A stretch of 64,000 nucleotides of DNA from Eoetvoesiella caeni (GCF_003315175.1 NZ_QNRQ01000011.1:1-64000), one strand, 5' to 3'; shown: positions 1 through 9,104, counted from the first letter of the stretch. Made by a program: numbers and translations. The notes: generated from the sequence alone by a model not told the origin.

Positions 1-903
1 CTGGCCCCGAACTACTCCGACCTGGCGGACCCGCGCCCGATCTTCGACTGGATGCAGATCATCCGTAAGAGGGCCATCGTCTATGTGGGGCTGGACGCGC
101 TCTCCGACGCCGAGGTCGCTGCCGCGGTGGGTAACTCCATGTTCTCCGATCTGGTTTCGGTCGCAGGCCATATCTACAAGCACGGGATCGACGATGGCCT
201 GCCAGACGCTTCGGCCGGAGCGCGCGTGCCGATCAACGTCCACGCCGACGAGTTCAATGAACTCATGGGTGCCGAATTCGTGCCGTTGATCAACAAGGGC
301 GGCGGCGCCGGGCTGCAAGTCACCGCTTACACGCAGACCCTCTCGGACATCGAGGCCCGCATCGGCAACCGCGCGAAGGCCGGTCAGGTCATTGGCAACT
401 TCAACAATCTGTTCATGCTGCGTGTACGCGAGACCGCGACCGCTGAACTGCTGACCCGGCAATTGCCGAAGGTCGAGGTCTATACGACCACCATCGTCAG
501 CGGCGCGACCGACAGCTCGGACATTCGCGGGGCGACGGATTTCACGAGCAACACGCAGGACCGCATCAGCATGTCCAGCGTACCGATGATCGAGCCGTCG
601 CATGTCGTCGGCCTGCCCAAAGGCCAGTGCTTCGCGCTGCTGCAGGGCGGTCAGCTTTGGAAAGTGCGCATGCCGCTGCCGGCGCCGGACCCGGACGAAG
701 TGATGCCGGCAGACTTGCAGCAACTGGCCGGGTACATGCGCCAGAGCTACAGCGAAGCGACGCAGTGGTGGGAGTTCACCAGCTCCCCGGCCTTGCAGGA
801 CACGGGCCTGCCCGACGACCTGCTGGATGACGCCGCTCCGGCCGAACCTCCCGCGGTGGCCACCGCCACCGGCGATGGCACCGGCAACGAGGCCTCGCCA
901 TGA
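1..903 (+). CDS. traD: Conjugative coupling factor TraD, C-terminal part
   Basis: The frame is open from base 1 without a start, so only the last 300 residues are seen. The protein is the VirD4/TraD-type ATPase of the SXT/TOL branch, which docks the relaxase-DNA complex to the secretion channel at the inner membrane. Visible signs are the Walker B-like stretch HADEFNELMG and the following QVTAYTQTLSDIE segment typical of the motor domain, then an Ala/Pro/Asp-rich C-terminal tail often used for substrate docking. The stop overlaps the next start (ATGA at 900), so the two genes are translationally coupled. Confidence 0.9.
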   Translation: MAPNYSDLADPRPIFDWMQIIRKRAIVYVGLDALSDAEVAAAVGNSMFSDLVSVAGHIYKHGIDDGLPDASAGARVPINVHADEFNELMGAEFVPLINKGGGAGLQVTAYTQTLSDIEARIGNRAKAGQVIGNFNNLFMLRVRETATAELLTRQLPKVEVYTTTIVSGATDSSDIRGATDFTSNTQDRISMSSVPMIEPSHVVGLPKGQCFALLQGGQLWKVRMPLPAPDPDEVMPADLQQLAGYMRQSYSEATQWWEFTSSPALQDTGLPDDLLDDAAPAEPPAVATATGDGTGNEASP

Positions 904-1649
904 AGGACGCCGCCTCGACTGCGCAACGGGAGCAGAACCAGCGTCAGGGACTGATCGTCGGCACCATCACCTTGCCGTTCCGGCTGCTCGGGGTGCTGAT
1001 CGGCTCGCTGCTGTTCTCGATCGTCGTGGAGTGCGTCGGCATGCACCTGTTCTGGAAGGACCAGGGCTGGCGGCACTCGCAGCAGATGTTGCAGTACGAA
1101 CTGGGGCACCTGTCCAGCCACTTCACGCGCAGCGTGGTCGTGCAGGAGCCGGGGCGCACGGCGCACGAGCTGGTGGACACCGGCTACGAATGGGTGTTCG
1201 TGCGTTCCGGGCTGCTGGAGCGCATGGGCCAGACCGCCGAACGCGCCCGCACGCCCAGCCATGGACAGACGCGCAACTTCCGCTACTACATCAGCCAAGT
1301 CTATGTCTGGACTGAAAGCTACCTGATCGCCGCTGCCTTCACCACGCTCACGTTCCTGGTGCGCCTGCTGGTGCTGGTGCTCACGTTGCCGCTGATCTTC
1401 ACCGCGGCGTTCGTCGGCCTGATCGACGGTCTTGTGCGGCGAGACGTGCGCAGGTTCGGCGCAGGCCGGGAATCCGGCTTCATCTACCACCGCGCAAAGG
1501 CGAGCCTGATGCCGCTGGCCGTGCTGCCGTGGGTCACGTATCTGGCCCTGCCGATCTCGGTGCATCCACTGCTGATCCTGCTGCCCAGCGCCGCCTTGCT
1601 GGGACTGGCCGTGAGCCTGACCGCAGGCAGCTTCAAGAAGTACCTCTAG
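900..1649 (+). CDS. ICE membrane protein, TIGR03747 (PFL_4697-like)
   Basis: A 249-residue integral membrane protein directly downstream of traD, as in ICEclc/PFGI-1-like elements. Hydrophobic segments are visible near residues 20-45, 135-170 and 200-245, with a polar region between the first two. Its biochemical role is not known; in this class it sits in the transfer cluster and is presumed to be part of the inner-membrane side of the apparatus. Its stop lies only 4 nt from the stop of the convergent ATPase gene on the other strand, so the defence island begins immediately here. Confidence 0.85.
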   Translation: MKDAASTAQREQNQRQGLIVGTITLPFRLLGVLIGSLLFSIVVECVGMHLFWKDQGWRHSQQMLQYELGHLSSHFTRSVVVQEPGRTAHELVDTGYEWVFVRSGLLERMGQTAERARTPSHGQTRNFRYYISQVYVWTESYLIAAAFTTLTFLVRLLVLVLTLPLIFTAAFVGLIDGLVRRDVRRFGAGRESGFIYHRAKASLMPLAVLPWVTYLALPISVHPLLILLPSAALLGLAVSLTAGSFKKYL

Positions 1650-1653
1650 GCAT

Positions 1654-4278
1654 TCAGCGTCTCTGCAAGACATCCAGCGCGGCATCCAGGGCTGCGACCG
1701 CTTCAACAACGACCCGAACGGTGGTTCGGTCGAATTCATGATCACGCTGCGAATCGTGCACGCCGCTGTTGAGGTAACCCCACTCGATGCTTGTGCCGCT
1801 GACGTTGAGCAAGGCAACGAGGGCTGCAACCGCCTGCGGCGCGCCGGGGTGCTGCGCCGCGATCCGATCAACCGCTGATCGCAACTTGGCGCACTTGTTG
1901 TTCAGCTCCCAGGGTGAACGAGGACCACCCAGCTTGATCTCGATTCGACCATCGGCGCGACGTCCCAGCCATGTCCAGAGACGGTCCGTCAGGCTCTCCA
2001 ACGCAGGCCGGGCCTGCCGCAGCGCCTCGCGCTTCTCATCGGCCGCCAACGCCTGCTGCGCCAGCAGGACATAATTCTTCGTGGGCGGATCACCGTCGAC
2101 GCGAAGCTCGTGCTCCCCTTGGTGAGGAAGGAACTTGTAGCGCTTGATGGCGCCAGCGCGCCGGGCGCCCAGCTCCTGCTGGATGCGATGCAGGAATTCC
2201 TCGGCGTGCGAGGTGAGGATGACCTGCTTACCGTCGAGCAGGCCATCCTCGAAGAAGGTGCGCCAAATGCCGTCGCGGTGGTCATCGTCGATCGCATTGA
2301 CGACGTCATCAAAGATGACGACGGGACAACCCTGCGCGATATTTTTGGCGAGCAGTATCGCTAGGCCGAGGCACTTGATGTGCCCCTCGCTGAACACGAT
2401 CAGCGCGTCGTAACGGACACCCGGCTCCCCAGCGAACTCCACCTCGATCTTGCCGTTCTCGGCCACTGGCAGCCACAGCGCGTGCAGCAGATCGCCGGGC
2501 GGATCGGCCCGGTTGAATGCGTTGTAGAGCTGGCGCGCTTGTTCTCCCAGCCCTTGGAGCAGCACACCTGGAAGTGCGGCAAGGTAGGCCTGAATCTCGG
2601 GCAAAAAGCCGTCGTAGGCAATCTTGACCCGCTGGTGGTGCGCCACCACCGCCACTTCCGCAGCAACGGCCTCGATCAGTTCGCGGTTCGCCTCGTCGAA
2701 CTGGGCGACGGTCTGGCGGGCAGTGGCCAGATCCTGATCGGCCGCCCCCCGCATGGTGCGCAGTCGTTCGACCTCCAACTGGTGCTGCTGTAGGCCATCT
2801 CGCTCCTGTGCCAATGCGCCGCGCTGGGCATGCACTTCCCGCGCCTGCGCGTCGACCCCTTCAATGATCTCGGCGATCCGCAGCAGAGCGTTCCAGGCAC
2901 GCCGATCTCCATCGACCCAGGCACCAAGCCAATTGCCGGCCGCAGTGGGAGGCAGCAGCGGCAGGCCAGCACCCTGTGATTCGGCCGGACAGGCAACGGC
3001 ACCCGCCGTCACCACGCGGCGCATCTCCTCCCACAGAACTCGGACCGCCTCGCTCAACTGCGTGCGATGTCCGGTCTCCTGCTGTTGGAGGGCAGCCAGT
3101 TGAGCAAGCTGCTCCAGGCCCGCGCGTGCCTTCGCGAACGGATCCTGCGCCACAGCGGCCAGTGCAGTTCCACAGGCGGGGCAAGCCGTCGCCCCGTCCG
3201 CCAGCGCCAACACGGCCTCGTAGAGCTTCGCGTATGACACCTCGCCGGCGCGGGCGGCAAGCTGCCCGGAGGACGCCCGCCACAGTCCCTGGATCCGATA
3301 AGCCTCTGCCAGCAACGCCTGCAGACGGGCCTGCGTCACTTCATAAATGGCAGGCGGGTTGGCGTCCAGTTGTGCCTGGACGTACGGCAGCCGCCCTTGT
3401 TGCTGCGGTGTGCCGAGCAGCCAGTCGACGCAGGCCTGGTAGGTCGCGCCAGGCCACATGCGATGCGCCAAGGCCTGCTCCAGTGCCTCGACCGCAGCAA
3501 TCTTCTGCGGATAGGCGGCGATCGTCTGCTCGGAGTTCGCCAACTGTACGCGGCGCTGTGCCAGCTGCGCAGCTTGGACACCGGCGAGCATCAGGTCCTG
3601 ATCAAGCAAAGGGTTGAAGCCCCGCACGAATTCGCTGAACTGGTCCACGCCGAACAGGGTTGCGATCAGTTGCCGCTGGTCGCCCGGCGTCCGCGCGGCG
3701 ATGCGGGCAAAGTCGTCAAGGCGGTTCTTCTCGATGAAGCAGAAGCGGTATTCGGCTTCATCTGGCTGGACAGCCTGGGGCTGGTCTTCCACCCGGGACG
3801 ATAGGACAGGCGCGACATGACGGCGCAGGCGAACGTTGTTGCAGTAGATCCTTTGGTCCACCCGTTTGACTTGCGCCTCGCTGATGGAGCCAAGCATCGC
3901 GACTTCCAGTGCCTCGCAGAAGCTGCTTTTGCCAGTGCCGTTCGCACCGTAGACCAGGGTGATGTCATGGCTGAGGTCGAATGTCTCCTGACGCATGAAG
4001 CCCCGAAACGGCCCGACGTCGAGCTGATGCAATCTCCCGAGGGCCGGCCCGGCTTCGGGGTCACCCAACTCTCCGTCGAATGCGGCGGGCGTCTGCGCCA
4101 GATGCTCAACAGCCAGTGGTGCGAGGCGCGTGGATCGCCCGCGTCGTGCAGCGCCCACCTCCGCAAGGGGCTGCAGGTGGTCGAGTACCACGCGCGCAAG
4201 TCGGCGCACGTCGTCGTGCACCTGCCGCTGCGCCAAGTGCACCAGGAAACGTTGGTATTCCGAATGAATGCTTGCCAT
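1654..4278 (-). CDS. Rad50/SMC-like AAA ATPase with a zinc-hook-type CPAC motif
   Basis: An 874-residue ABC-type ATPase of the RecF/Rad50/SMC group. Walker A is GANGTGKSS near residues 111-119, Walker B is VVIFDDVVNAID near 650-660, and FSEGHIKCLGLAILLA occupies the position of the ABC signature. Between them lies a long Gln/Ala/Leu-rich coiled-coil region with CPAC near residue 367, which resembles the CxxC zinc hook of Rad50. TSHAEEF after Walker B fits the H-loop. No nuclease domain is obvious. A 191-nt gap separates it from the upstream DUF6602 gene, so it may be a separate unit of the defence island (compare the SMC component of Lamassu-type systems). Start ATG at 4278; other starts are possible. 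Confidence 0.75.
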   Translation of the reverse strand: MASIHSEYQRFLVHLAQRQVHDDVRRLARVVLDHLQPLAEVGAARRGRSTRLAPLAVEHLAQTPAAFDGELGDPEAGPALGRLHQLDVGPFRGFMRQETFDLSHDITLVYGANGTGKSSFCEALEVAMLGSISEAQVKRVDQRIYCNNVRLRRHVAPVLSSRVEDQPQAVQPDEAEYRFCFIEKNRLDDFARIAARTPGDQRQLIATLFGVDQFSEFVRGFNPLLDQDLMLAGVQAAQLAQRRVQLANSEQTIAAYPQKIAAVEALEQALAHRMWPGATYQACVDWLLGTPQQQGRLPYVQAQLDANPPAIYEVTQARLQALLAEAYRIQGLWRASSGQLAARAGEVSYAKLYEAVLALADGATACPACGTALAAVAQDPFAKARAGLEQLAQLAALQQQETGHRTQLSEAVRVLWEEMRRVVTAGAVACPAESQGAGLPLLPPTAAGNWLGAWVDGDRRAWNALLRIAEIIEGVDAQAREVHAQRGALAQERDGLQQHQLEVERLRTMRGAADQDLATARQTVAQFDEANRELIEAVAAEVAVVAHHQRVKIAYDGFLPEIQAYLAALPGVLLQGLGEQARQLYNAFNRADPPGDLLHALWLPVAENGKIEVEFAGEPGVRYDALIVFSEGHIKCLGLAILLAKNIAQGCPVVIFDDVVNAIDDDHRDGIWRTFFEDGLLDGKQVILTSHAEEFLHRIQQELGARRAGAIKRYKFLPHQGEHELRVDGDPPTKNYVLLAQQALAADEKREALRQARPALESLTDRLWTWLGRRADGRIEIKLGGPRSPWELNNKCAKLRSAVDRIAAQHPGAPQAVAALVALLNVSGTSIEWGYLNSGVHDSQRDHEFDRTTVRVVVEAVAALDAALDVLQRR

Positions 4279-4469
4279 GTAGCCCCCCTCTACACAGACA
4301 GACGCTCTGAGTCGCGTCTTGGTGTTGTTATCTGCCGTCTACAACTCAGTCGCCTGATGATCGCGGCCTATATCTTCATGGCGTGCTGTCGTTCAGCGCG
4401 CACGGTGGTCCATGATTAAGCACTCAGCCTTGATAAATTACAGTCCGCCAACACCCACCGAACGCGCCG

Positions 4470-5195
4470 TCACTTCGTCAGCCACTGACCATAGGCTTCC
4501 ACGTCGATCATGGGAACGGTTCCACTGAACTGGAGCTGGGCAATCAGCTTGAACAGAAACGCCGTGGCCGGCTTATTTTCGTTGATGTAGCTGTAGTTTC
4601 CGCTGGCAGGGTCGTGAAAGAAGTGTCCATGGGCGGCGACGCAACCGACGTCAAGACGCCCATCGGCCAACTCGGCTTTCAGTGCCTTATCCATCGAGGG
4701 TCCCAGGGCGGGACTCCATTCGCTCTCGAAGGTGAGCAGGCCGCCAAGTATCGGAATGAGCGGTTTGGCCGGATAAGTTCCACCGGCATGAGGGATAGGC
4801 AGGCTCGTGCGGTGCAACCTGCGCACGCTGGCCACTTTCTCTTGCGCATAAGCGACCAACGCGGCATCAGCGGTTTGCTTGGCCTCGAACACGGCATACA
4901 CGCTTTCGGCAGGGATGATCGTCTCGTTCTCGTAGGTGAAAATGAACGGCGAGTACTGCCGGTCAAACACCACGACGTCGATCTGCTGGCTGAAGTTTCC
5001 CAAGCTGTCCACCACGTGCGCCTTGGCCGCTTGGTATCGTTTTGGAAGATACGTGTCCAGCATGCTGATCCAGACGTTTTCACTGGCATCGCCTTTCGTG
5101 CCCGGATGCGCGAAGCTCTTGCGCACCACGGACAGGCGCTGCTGGATATCGTCATGCAACGACGACAGCAGTTGGGAAAGCGACCATTGAGACAT
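4470..5195 (-). CDS. DUF6602-type protein, candidate PD-(D/E)xK nuclease, possible CBASS effector
   Basis: 241 residues, not one of the CBASS effectors I can name. The N-terminal half shows a pattern compatible with a PD-(D/E)xK fold: a helix with Glu39 (GDASENVW), then QIDVVVFD with Asp73 on a strand, then AVFEAK with Glu104 and Lys106. This resembles the D...ExK metal-binding core of restriction-type nucleases. The gene follows the CD-NTase gene by 36 nt and has the ribosome binding site GAGGTAGAGC-ATG, so it is probably co-transcribed with the cyclase and is the best effector candidate here. The family name is from memory; the nuclease role is inference from motif spacing. Confidence 0.65.
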   Translation of the reverse strand: MSQWSLSQLLSSLHDDIQQRLSVVRKSFAHPGTKGDASENVWISMLDTYLPKRYQAAKAHVVDSLGNFSQQIDVVVFDRQYSPFIFTYENETIIPAESVYAVFEAKQTADAALVAYAQEKVASVRRLHRTSLPIPHAGGTYPAKPLIPILGGLLTFESEWSPALGPSMDKALKAELADGRLDVGCVAAHGHFFHDPASGNYSYINENKPATAFLFKLIAQLQFSGTVPMIDVEAYGQWLTK

Positions 5196-5231
5196 GCTCT
5201 ACCTCGATTGGATGGTGGGAGAACCGGGGAC

Positions 5232-6134
5232 TTAGGACAATGGAAACTTCGGTCCAAAAAGCGTGCGCCAGGCACGAAGCGCTTCAAGGTTACGTCCCCG
5301 CCGGCTATGGTCGATGGCAACTGCTGCGTCACGACTTGCTTGGGCCAGCAATTCCTGCGCTCGCTGCTTGCGTGCGGCGTCCATGTCGTTGCTGATCGCC
5401 GGACCCAAACCTGCAGGATCGAGCCACTCGTCGTGGACGCGGTCTGCGAGCGTGGCGAAGAACGACTGGATCTCGCGATCAAACGAGCCTCCCCAGCCAC
5501 CGTAGAGGCATTCCAGCGCCATGACCTCAATGAGGAAAGATGGCTTTACCGGCTTGTCAGTACCGTGCTTGGGATTGTTGTTCCAGTACTTCACCATGCG
5601 CACGAGACCCTTCCACTCGTTCCCGTAGGCCTGATGCGCCGCCGTTGCTTGCTCCTTGTGGATTTCAGGATCCGTCTTGATCCATTTTCCGGAAGCCGAG
5701 TCGGGGATCTCGTATTCGCTTCCCGTGTCGAATGCCGGCACGGCATCCACACTGACCACGCGGTAATCAGTATTGTCTTCAGCGTCGATGTGCACGCCGA
5801 AGTCAACGTTGATCGAACGCGCCTGCTTGCGGACGGCAGCGGCACCATACTTTTCTACCAACGCCGCATGAAAGTCATCCAGCACGACAGACGCGGCCTT
5901 GCCGTGATAGTGCTTCTCCGAATCCTTCAGCACGAAGAAGATGTCAATGTCTTTCAGAGGCTTGGTCTTTGTGTACCGCGCATAGGAGCCAGTCAAGAAG
6001 CTGCGGGCAATCCCGAACTTGGTCTGCAGGTAGTCCCGCACTTCATTCTGGCGCTGCGAGGCGTTCTTCTGTTCGCGCTCGTTGAGTTCAAGGCGCGATT
6101 TGAACTTCCGGAAAGCTTCATCGATCGATAGCAT
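5232..6134 (-). CDS. CBASS CD-NTase (cGAS/DncV-like nucleotidyltransferase)
   Basis: A 300-residue nucleotidyltransferase predicted to make a cyclic oligonucleotide alarm signal on phage infection. The catalytic core is [10 protein letters not shown] (Gly49-Ser50) followed by KDIDIFFVL with Asp62 and Asp64, and the third metal-binding Asp111 is in SINVDFGV. The start at 6134 is chosen because it forms an ATGA overlap with the upstream HORMA stop and has a GGAGG ribosome binding site; an in-frame start 15 nt further upstream is less likely. Association with HORMA and TRIP13 genes places it in type III CBASS, usually clade C or D. The product nucleotide cannot be read from the sequence. Confidence 0.9.
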   Translation of the reverse strand: MLSIDEAFRKFKSRLELNEREQKNASQRQNEVRDYLQTKFGIARSFLTGSYARYTKTKPLKDIDIFFVLKDSEKHYHGKAASVVLDDFHAALVEKYGAAAVRKQARSINVDFGVHIDAEDNTDYRVVSVDAVPAFDTGSEYEIPDSASGKWIKTDPEIHKEQATAAHQAYGNEWKGLVRMVKYWNNNPKHGTDKPVKPSFLIEVMALECLYGGWGGSFDREIQSFFATLADRVHDEWLDPAGLGPAISNDMDAARKQRAQELLAQASRDAAVAIDHSRRGRNLEALRAWRTLFGPKFPLS

Positions 6135-6634
6135 CAGCGCTGCCTCCAATATCCGGCCTGCCCCGCCAGGCCACTGTGTTCGACGGTCGAGCCGAGGCTC
6201 TGCTTGACCATCCCATCTGTTGACCGGTAGCTACCCTTGCTCCAGCCGTCCACATCTGGACGTTCTGGCTTCGTGTCGAGCAAGAGCTTGTACTTGGCCT
6301 GCGAAGGCAGCAGTCCAGCCTTCTTGATCGCGTATTTCAATTGTTCGGTATCCGTCCAGAAGCTGCCGTCTCCATCCGACCAGCCGTACACGATGTCAAT
6401 GTCCCATCGAGTGACTAGCTTGTCTGTCGCTGGGTCGTAGACCTCCAGGATGACTTTTCGCAGATCGCCAGTTCCGAGCCAGGTCTTGATCGCGCGCGTG
6501 TTGCTCTCCCATCGATCGGCGAAGAACTCGGGATCCAGACCACTGAGCCGGATGATGTCCTTGAGGCTCTTGAGGATGTTGTCCGTCACATACGTGACCG
6601 AATGCGTGTACGAGTAGGTGGCGACGGTACTCAT
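6134..6634 (-). CDS. CBASS HORMA-domain protein (bacHORMA_1-like, Cap7)
   Basis: 166 residues, beginning [16 protein letters not shown], the characteristic start of bacterial HORMA proteins in CBASS loci. The C-terminal third ([15 protein letters not shown]) looks like the mobile safety-belt region. In characterised type III CBASS the HORMA protein senses a peptide ligand, closes on it and activates the bound CD-NTase, while the TRIP13-like ATPase opens it again. The gene overlaps its neighbours by ATGA on both sides (6631-6634 and 6134), so the stoichiometry is probably coupled by translation. Confidence 0.85.
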   Translation of the reverse strand: MSTVATYSYTHSVTYVTDNILKSLKDIIRLSGLDPEFFADRWESNTRAIKTWLGTGDLRKVILEVYDPATDKLVTRWDIDIVYGWSDGDGSFWTDTEQLKYAIKKAGLLPSQAKYKLLLDTKPERPDVDGWSKGSYRSTDGMVKQSLGSTVEHSGLAGQAGYWRQR

Positions 6635-7101
6635 GACTTGAGGAACCCTCCAAGGTCGAGCGAAAGCGCCTGTGCACTGGCGGACCGTTCGTCGGTGGCA
6701 ATGCCCTGGGTCATGTCCCTCGCAGTGATGCGTGTGCTGTGCTTTTTCAGAGACGCCTGAACCCAGGTGAGTTCGTCCTTTGGGCACGGCAGAGACACCG
6801 CCCAGTCGCCCTTCAGCGGCTCGAAACCCAGCGCGTCTTCGCTGGCATCGCTGCCATCGATGGCATCCTCGTCGAAAAGGCAGTAGATGCGGGTTCGTGG
6901 CCCGTCACAGGTCGCCACGATGGGCGCACCCTTGGGCGCCTGATCGGTGATCAGGCTGGCCGCTACTCCTGCTACCGCTTTGAGTTCCGTGCGAGCGGCA
7001 CTCTCTTTACCCTGTGTGAGCAGCTCAACAATAGCGTCCCAGGTTTGCAGCGCATCGCGATGCGGGCTGCTTCGGAACGTTCGACTGACGACAGTGGTCA
7101 T
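6631..7101 (-). CDS. Second accessory protein of the CBASS locus (Cap8 position)
   Basis: 156 residues, between the HORMA and TRIP13 genes and overlapping both by ATGA. Some type III CBASS loci carry two HORMA-like proteins, and this gene sits where the second would be. However, I cannot see a clear HORMA signature: the sequence has an N-terminal helical half ([14 protein letters not shown]...) and a beta-rich middle ([12 protein letters not shown]), then a tail ending [10 protein letters not shown] that might act as a HORMA-binding peptide. The start at 7101 is preceded by GGAGGAAAGCAACG on the minus strand. Function by position only. Confidence 0.7.
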   Translation of the reverse strand: MTTVVSRTFRSSPHRDALQTWDAIVELLTQGKESAARTELKAVAGVAASLITDQAPKGAPIVATCDGPRTRIYCLFDEDAIDGSDASEDALGFEPLKGDWAVSLPCPKDELTWVQASLKKHSTRITARDMTQGIATDERSASAQALSLDLGGFLKS

Positions 7102-8012
7102 CGTTGCTTTCCTCCTTGAAGACGCGCTTGCTTGGCTTGGCCGATCGCACTGCGCAGATGATCGATCGACAACTTGTTGGGATCGATTGCCACTTGGGGA
7201 TCTGCGGCAAGCGCGTTTGCTACCACCTTTCGGATGGCGCGGCCGTCCAGCCCCACGCATTCGCCGACGCAAGCGTCGAACTGGGCCCCCGAGGCAATTT
7301 TGCCGATGTGCGGAAAGGTCTTGGCCAGCCCCTTCAAACACTCAATGAGTATCTGTTTGCATGCCTCTTTGCCCGGCAACGGCACCTCCATCACCATGTC
7401 GCAACGAGACATGAAGGCGCTGTCGACCGCTTGCGGGAAATTACTGGTGGCCACGAACAACAGATGCGGGTGTTGCTCGGCAAGGATGTCCAACTGAACC
7501 AGCACCGCGTCTGTCGCACGATGGACGTCGACGGGATTGGCCTCCAGGCTGAGCTTCGATCGGTCCGCTGCAAGAGTCTCAACTTCGTCGAGCAGCACGA
7601 TGGTAGGCCCCACCGCGGCAGCTTCGGCGATAGATTGCGAGAAGAGTTCCGCCACTGCGCGCTGTGTCTTTCCCATCGCAGAACTGGTCAGCGTATGAGG
7701 ATCGACTTCAAGCAAACGAAACTTCCCCGAAGGGAACGATTCCGCCACGCGGTGCGCCAGGCCGCGCGCCAATGATGTCTTTCCCGTTCCCGGTGGTCCC
7801 ACCAGCAGAATCACACCATGCAGCGGCAACACCGTGCGCTCCACCTTGGGTCGTACCGTGAAGTTGACGATCGCCTGAGAGAGCAGTTGCTTCTTGCGCG
7901 CCTCGTCCATCACGATTGAATCCCACAGCGCGCCCAGCGAGGCGTCCGGCAGCTTCCAGCTTCGGTGGATGCCTTTCGGCAGGGATACATCCGTCGGGGG
8001 ATTCTTGGTCAT
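7098..8012 (-). CDS. TRIP13/Pch2-like AAA+ ATPase of CBASS (Cap6)
   Basis: 304-residue AAA+ ATPase. Walker A is GPPGTGKTS at residues 72-80, Walker B is TIVLLDEVE near 137-145, and FVATSNFPQAVD carries the sensor-1 Asn, followed by an arginine-finger-like SRCDMVMEVP. In type III CBASS this enzyme disassembles the active HORMA-cyclase complex and keeps the system off in the absence of phage. It is the first gene of the CBASS core; the PIN gene ends 17 nt upstream, so one transcript from 9105-9133 probably covers both the toxin-antitoxin pair and CBASS. Confidence 0.9.
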   Translation of the reverse strand: MTKNPPTDVSLPKGIHRSWKLPDASLGALWDSIVMDEARKKQLLSQAIVNFTVRPKVERTVLPLHGVILLVGPPGTGKTSLARGLAHRVAESFPSGKFRLLEVDPHTLTSSAMGKTQRAVAELFSQSIAEAAAVGPTIVLLDEVETLAADRSKLSLEANPVDVHRATDAVLVQLDILAEQHPHLLFVATSNFPQAVDSAFMSRCDMVMEVPLPGKEACKQILIECLKGLAKTFPHIGKIASGAQFDACVGECVGLDGRAIRKVVANALAADPQVAIDPNKLSIDHLRSAIGQAKQARLQGGKQR

Positions 8013-8029
8013 CCGTGTGTCTCAACAGG

Positions 8030-8605
8030 TCAGAGGATGGTGCGGTAGCCGGCAAGTACCTTGGTGGTCTGGACCAGGCCTTGGCGCAGCAAGATATCGA
8101 GATAGCGATCGACGTCGATCGTCGGGTTCCTAAGTTGGGCGCGCTGGCGCTGTGCGGCCGAGACGACTGCAGCCGCATCCAGATCCAGCAAGTTGTCCAC
8201 GAACTCATCCGGGTGCTGCGATTCGACGCCGTAGGGCGCCAGCAGCTCATTCGGGAAATCTCGCTGGTTGAATGTCACGATCACACTCGCCCCACAGCGA
8301 ATGGCGGCGGCCAGCACGTGGCGGTCGTCCGGATCGGGCAAGGTCAGACCGGCCGCGAGCGATTCGTACCCTTCTACCAATCCATCGGGGATGGCACGAT
8401 CCATCAGGTCAGACGTTCGGTCGACTTGCGCCTTGGTGAGATCGGGCCGATTGATCAGCAGGTTGCGTTTCCACTCCTCGTGAATGGTTTGGCTCCAGCG
8501 CGCTCGGAACCGACCGGACAGCCCCAGCCACATCAAGAAGTCCCGCAGCGGCGCGGGATATAGAACGCATGCGTCATAGACGGCCGTGAAGGGGGAATGC
8601 CTCAT
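8030..8605 (-). CDS. PIN-domain toxin-like ribonuclease
   Basis: 191 residues with a PIN fold: VYDACVLYP with Asp11, then IHEEW with Glu, then LPDPDDRHVLAAAI with the paired Asp residues, and VTFNQRDFP near the fourth acidic position. These are the expected metal ligands of VapC-type RNases. The gene overlaps the upstream HTH gene by ATGA (8602-8605), the usual antitoxin-first arrangement. Its position directly ahead of the TRIP13 gene is notable. It may be an independent addiction module or a regulator/companion of CBASS. Confidence 0.8.
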   Translation of the reverse strand: MRHSPFTAVYDACVLYPAPLRDFLMWLGLSGRFRARWSQTIHEEWKRNLLINRPDLTKAQVDRTSDLMDRAIPDGLVEGYESLAAGLTLPDPDDRHVLAAAIRCGASVIVTFNQRDFPNELLAPYGVESQHPDEFVDNLLDLDAAAVVSAAQRQRAQLRNPTIDVDRYLDILLRQGLVQTTKVLAGYRTIL

Positions 8606-9069
8606 TCGTACCCCATTCCCAATTCTTGCGACTGCTGGGTGAGTTCAGCCATCGCCTGCTCGCTGGCGCGCTCACGCGCCTCCTTGTACTGCATCAGGTC
8701 GGCAAACCTCACCCGGCGGTGCTTGCCAGTCCGATGAAACGCCAACACCCCATCTTCGAGCAGCTTGACGAAATGCGGACGGGACACGTTGAGCAGGTCC
8801 GCGGCCTCCTGTGTTGTCAGCTCCGCATGGACAGGCACCACCTTCACAGCATTGCCATCGGCCAGTTCGGCCAAGATGTCCACCAACAAACGCAAAGCCG
8901 AGGTCGGCAGCTCGACTTGGTGCGCCTGCTTCTGGTCATCGAAAATCTGGATGTGCTGAGTTTCAAACTGCGTCGCTAGATAGGCAGCCAAGGCGCGTTG
9001 CCCCTGCACGGCTGCCTTCACCTCACCCTCGGCGGGCAGAGTCATCTTGGATTGGGCAGTAACGGTCAT
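8602..9069 (-). CDS. HTH (excisionase-type) antitoxin/regulator paired with the PIN toxin
   Basis: 155 residues. The middle part, TTQEAADLLNVSRPHFVKLL, is an excisionase-family winged HTH as found in antitoxins of PIN toxins; the C-terminal end is helical and charged (EARERASEQAMAELTQ), likely the toxin-binding part. The start at 9069 has the ribosome binding site CCAGGAGATACCC-ATG; an upstream in-frame extension would read through the promoter. It probably binds the direct repeats at 9116-9142 and represses its own operon, which may include CBASS. Confidence 0.78.
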   Translation of the reverse strand: MTVTAQSKMTLPAEGEVKAAVQGQRALAAYLATQFETQHIQIFDDQKQAHQVELPTSALRLLVDILAELADGNAVKVVPVHAELTTQEAADLLNVSRPHFVKLLEDGVLAFHRTGKHRRVRFADLMQYKEARERASEQAMAELTQQSQELGMGYE

Positions 9070-9104
9070 GGGTATCTCCTGGGCGAAAACGGGTTGCGAG
9101 CCAC

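Noticed and set aside
747-1871. Open frame of 374 codons on the minus strand
   Set aside because: Opposite traD and the membrane protein gene, very Gln/Arg-rich, no domain.
4614-6131. Open frame of 505 codons on the plus strand
   Set aside because: Antisense to the DUF6602-type and CD-NTase genes, both of which have clear motifs; composition is that of a shadow frame.
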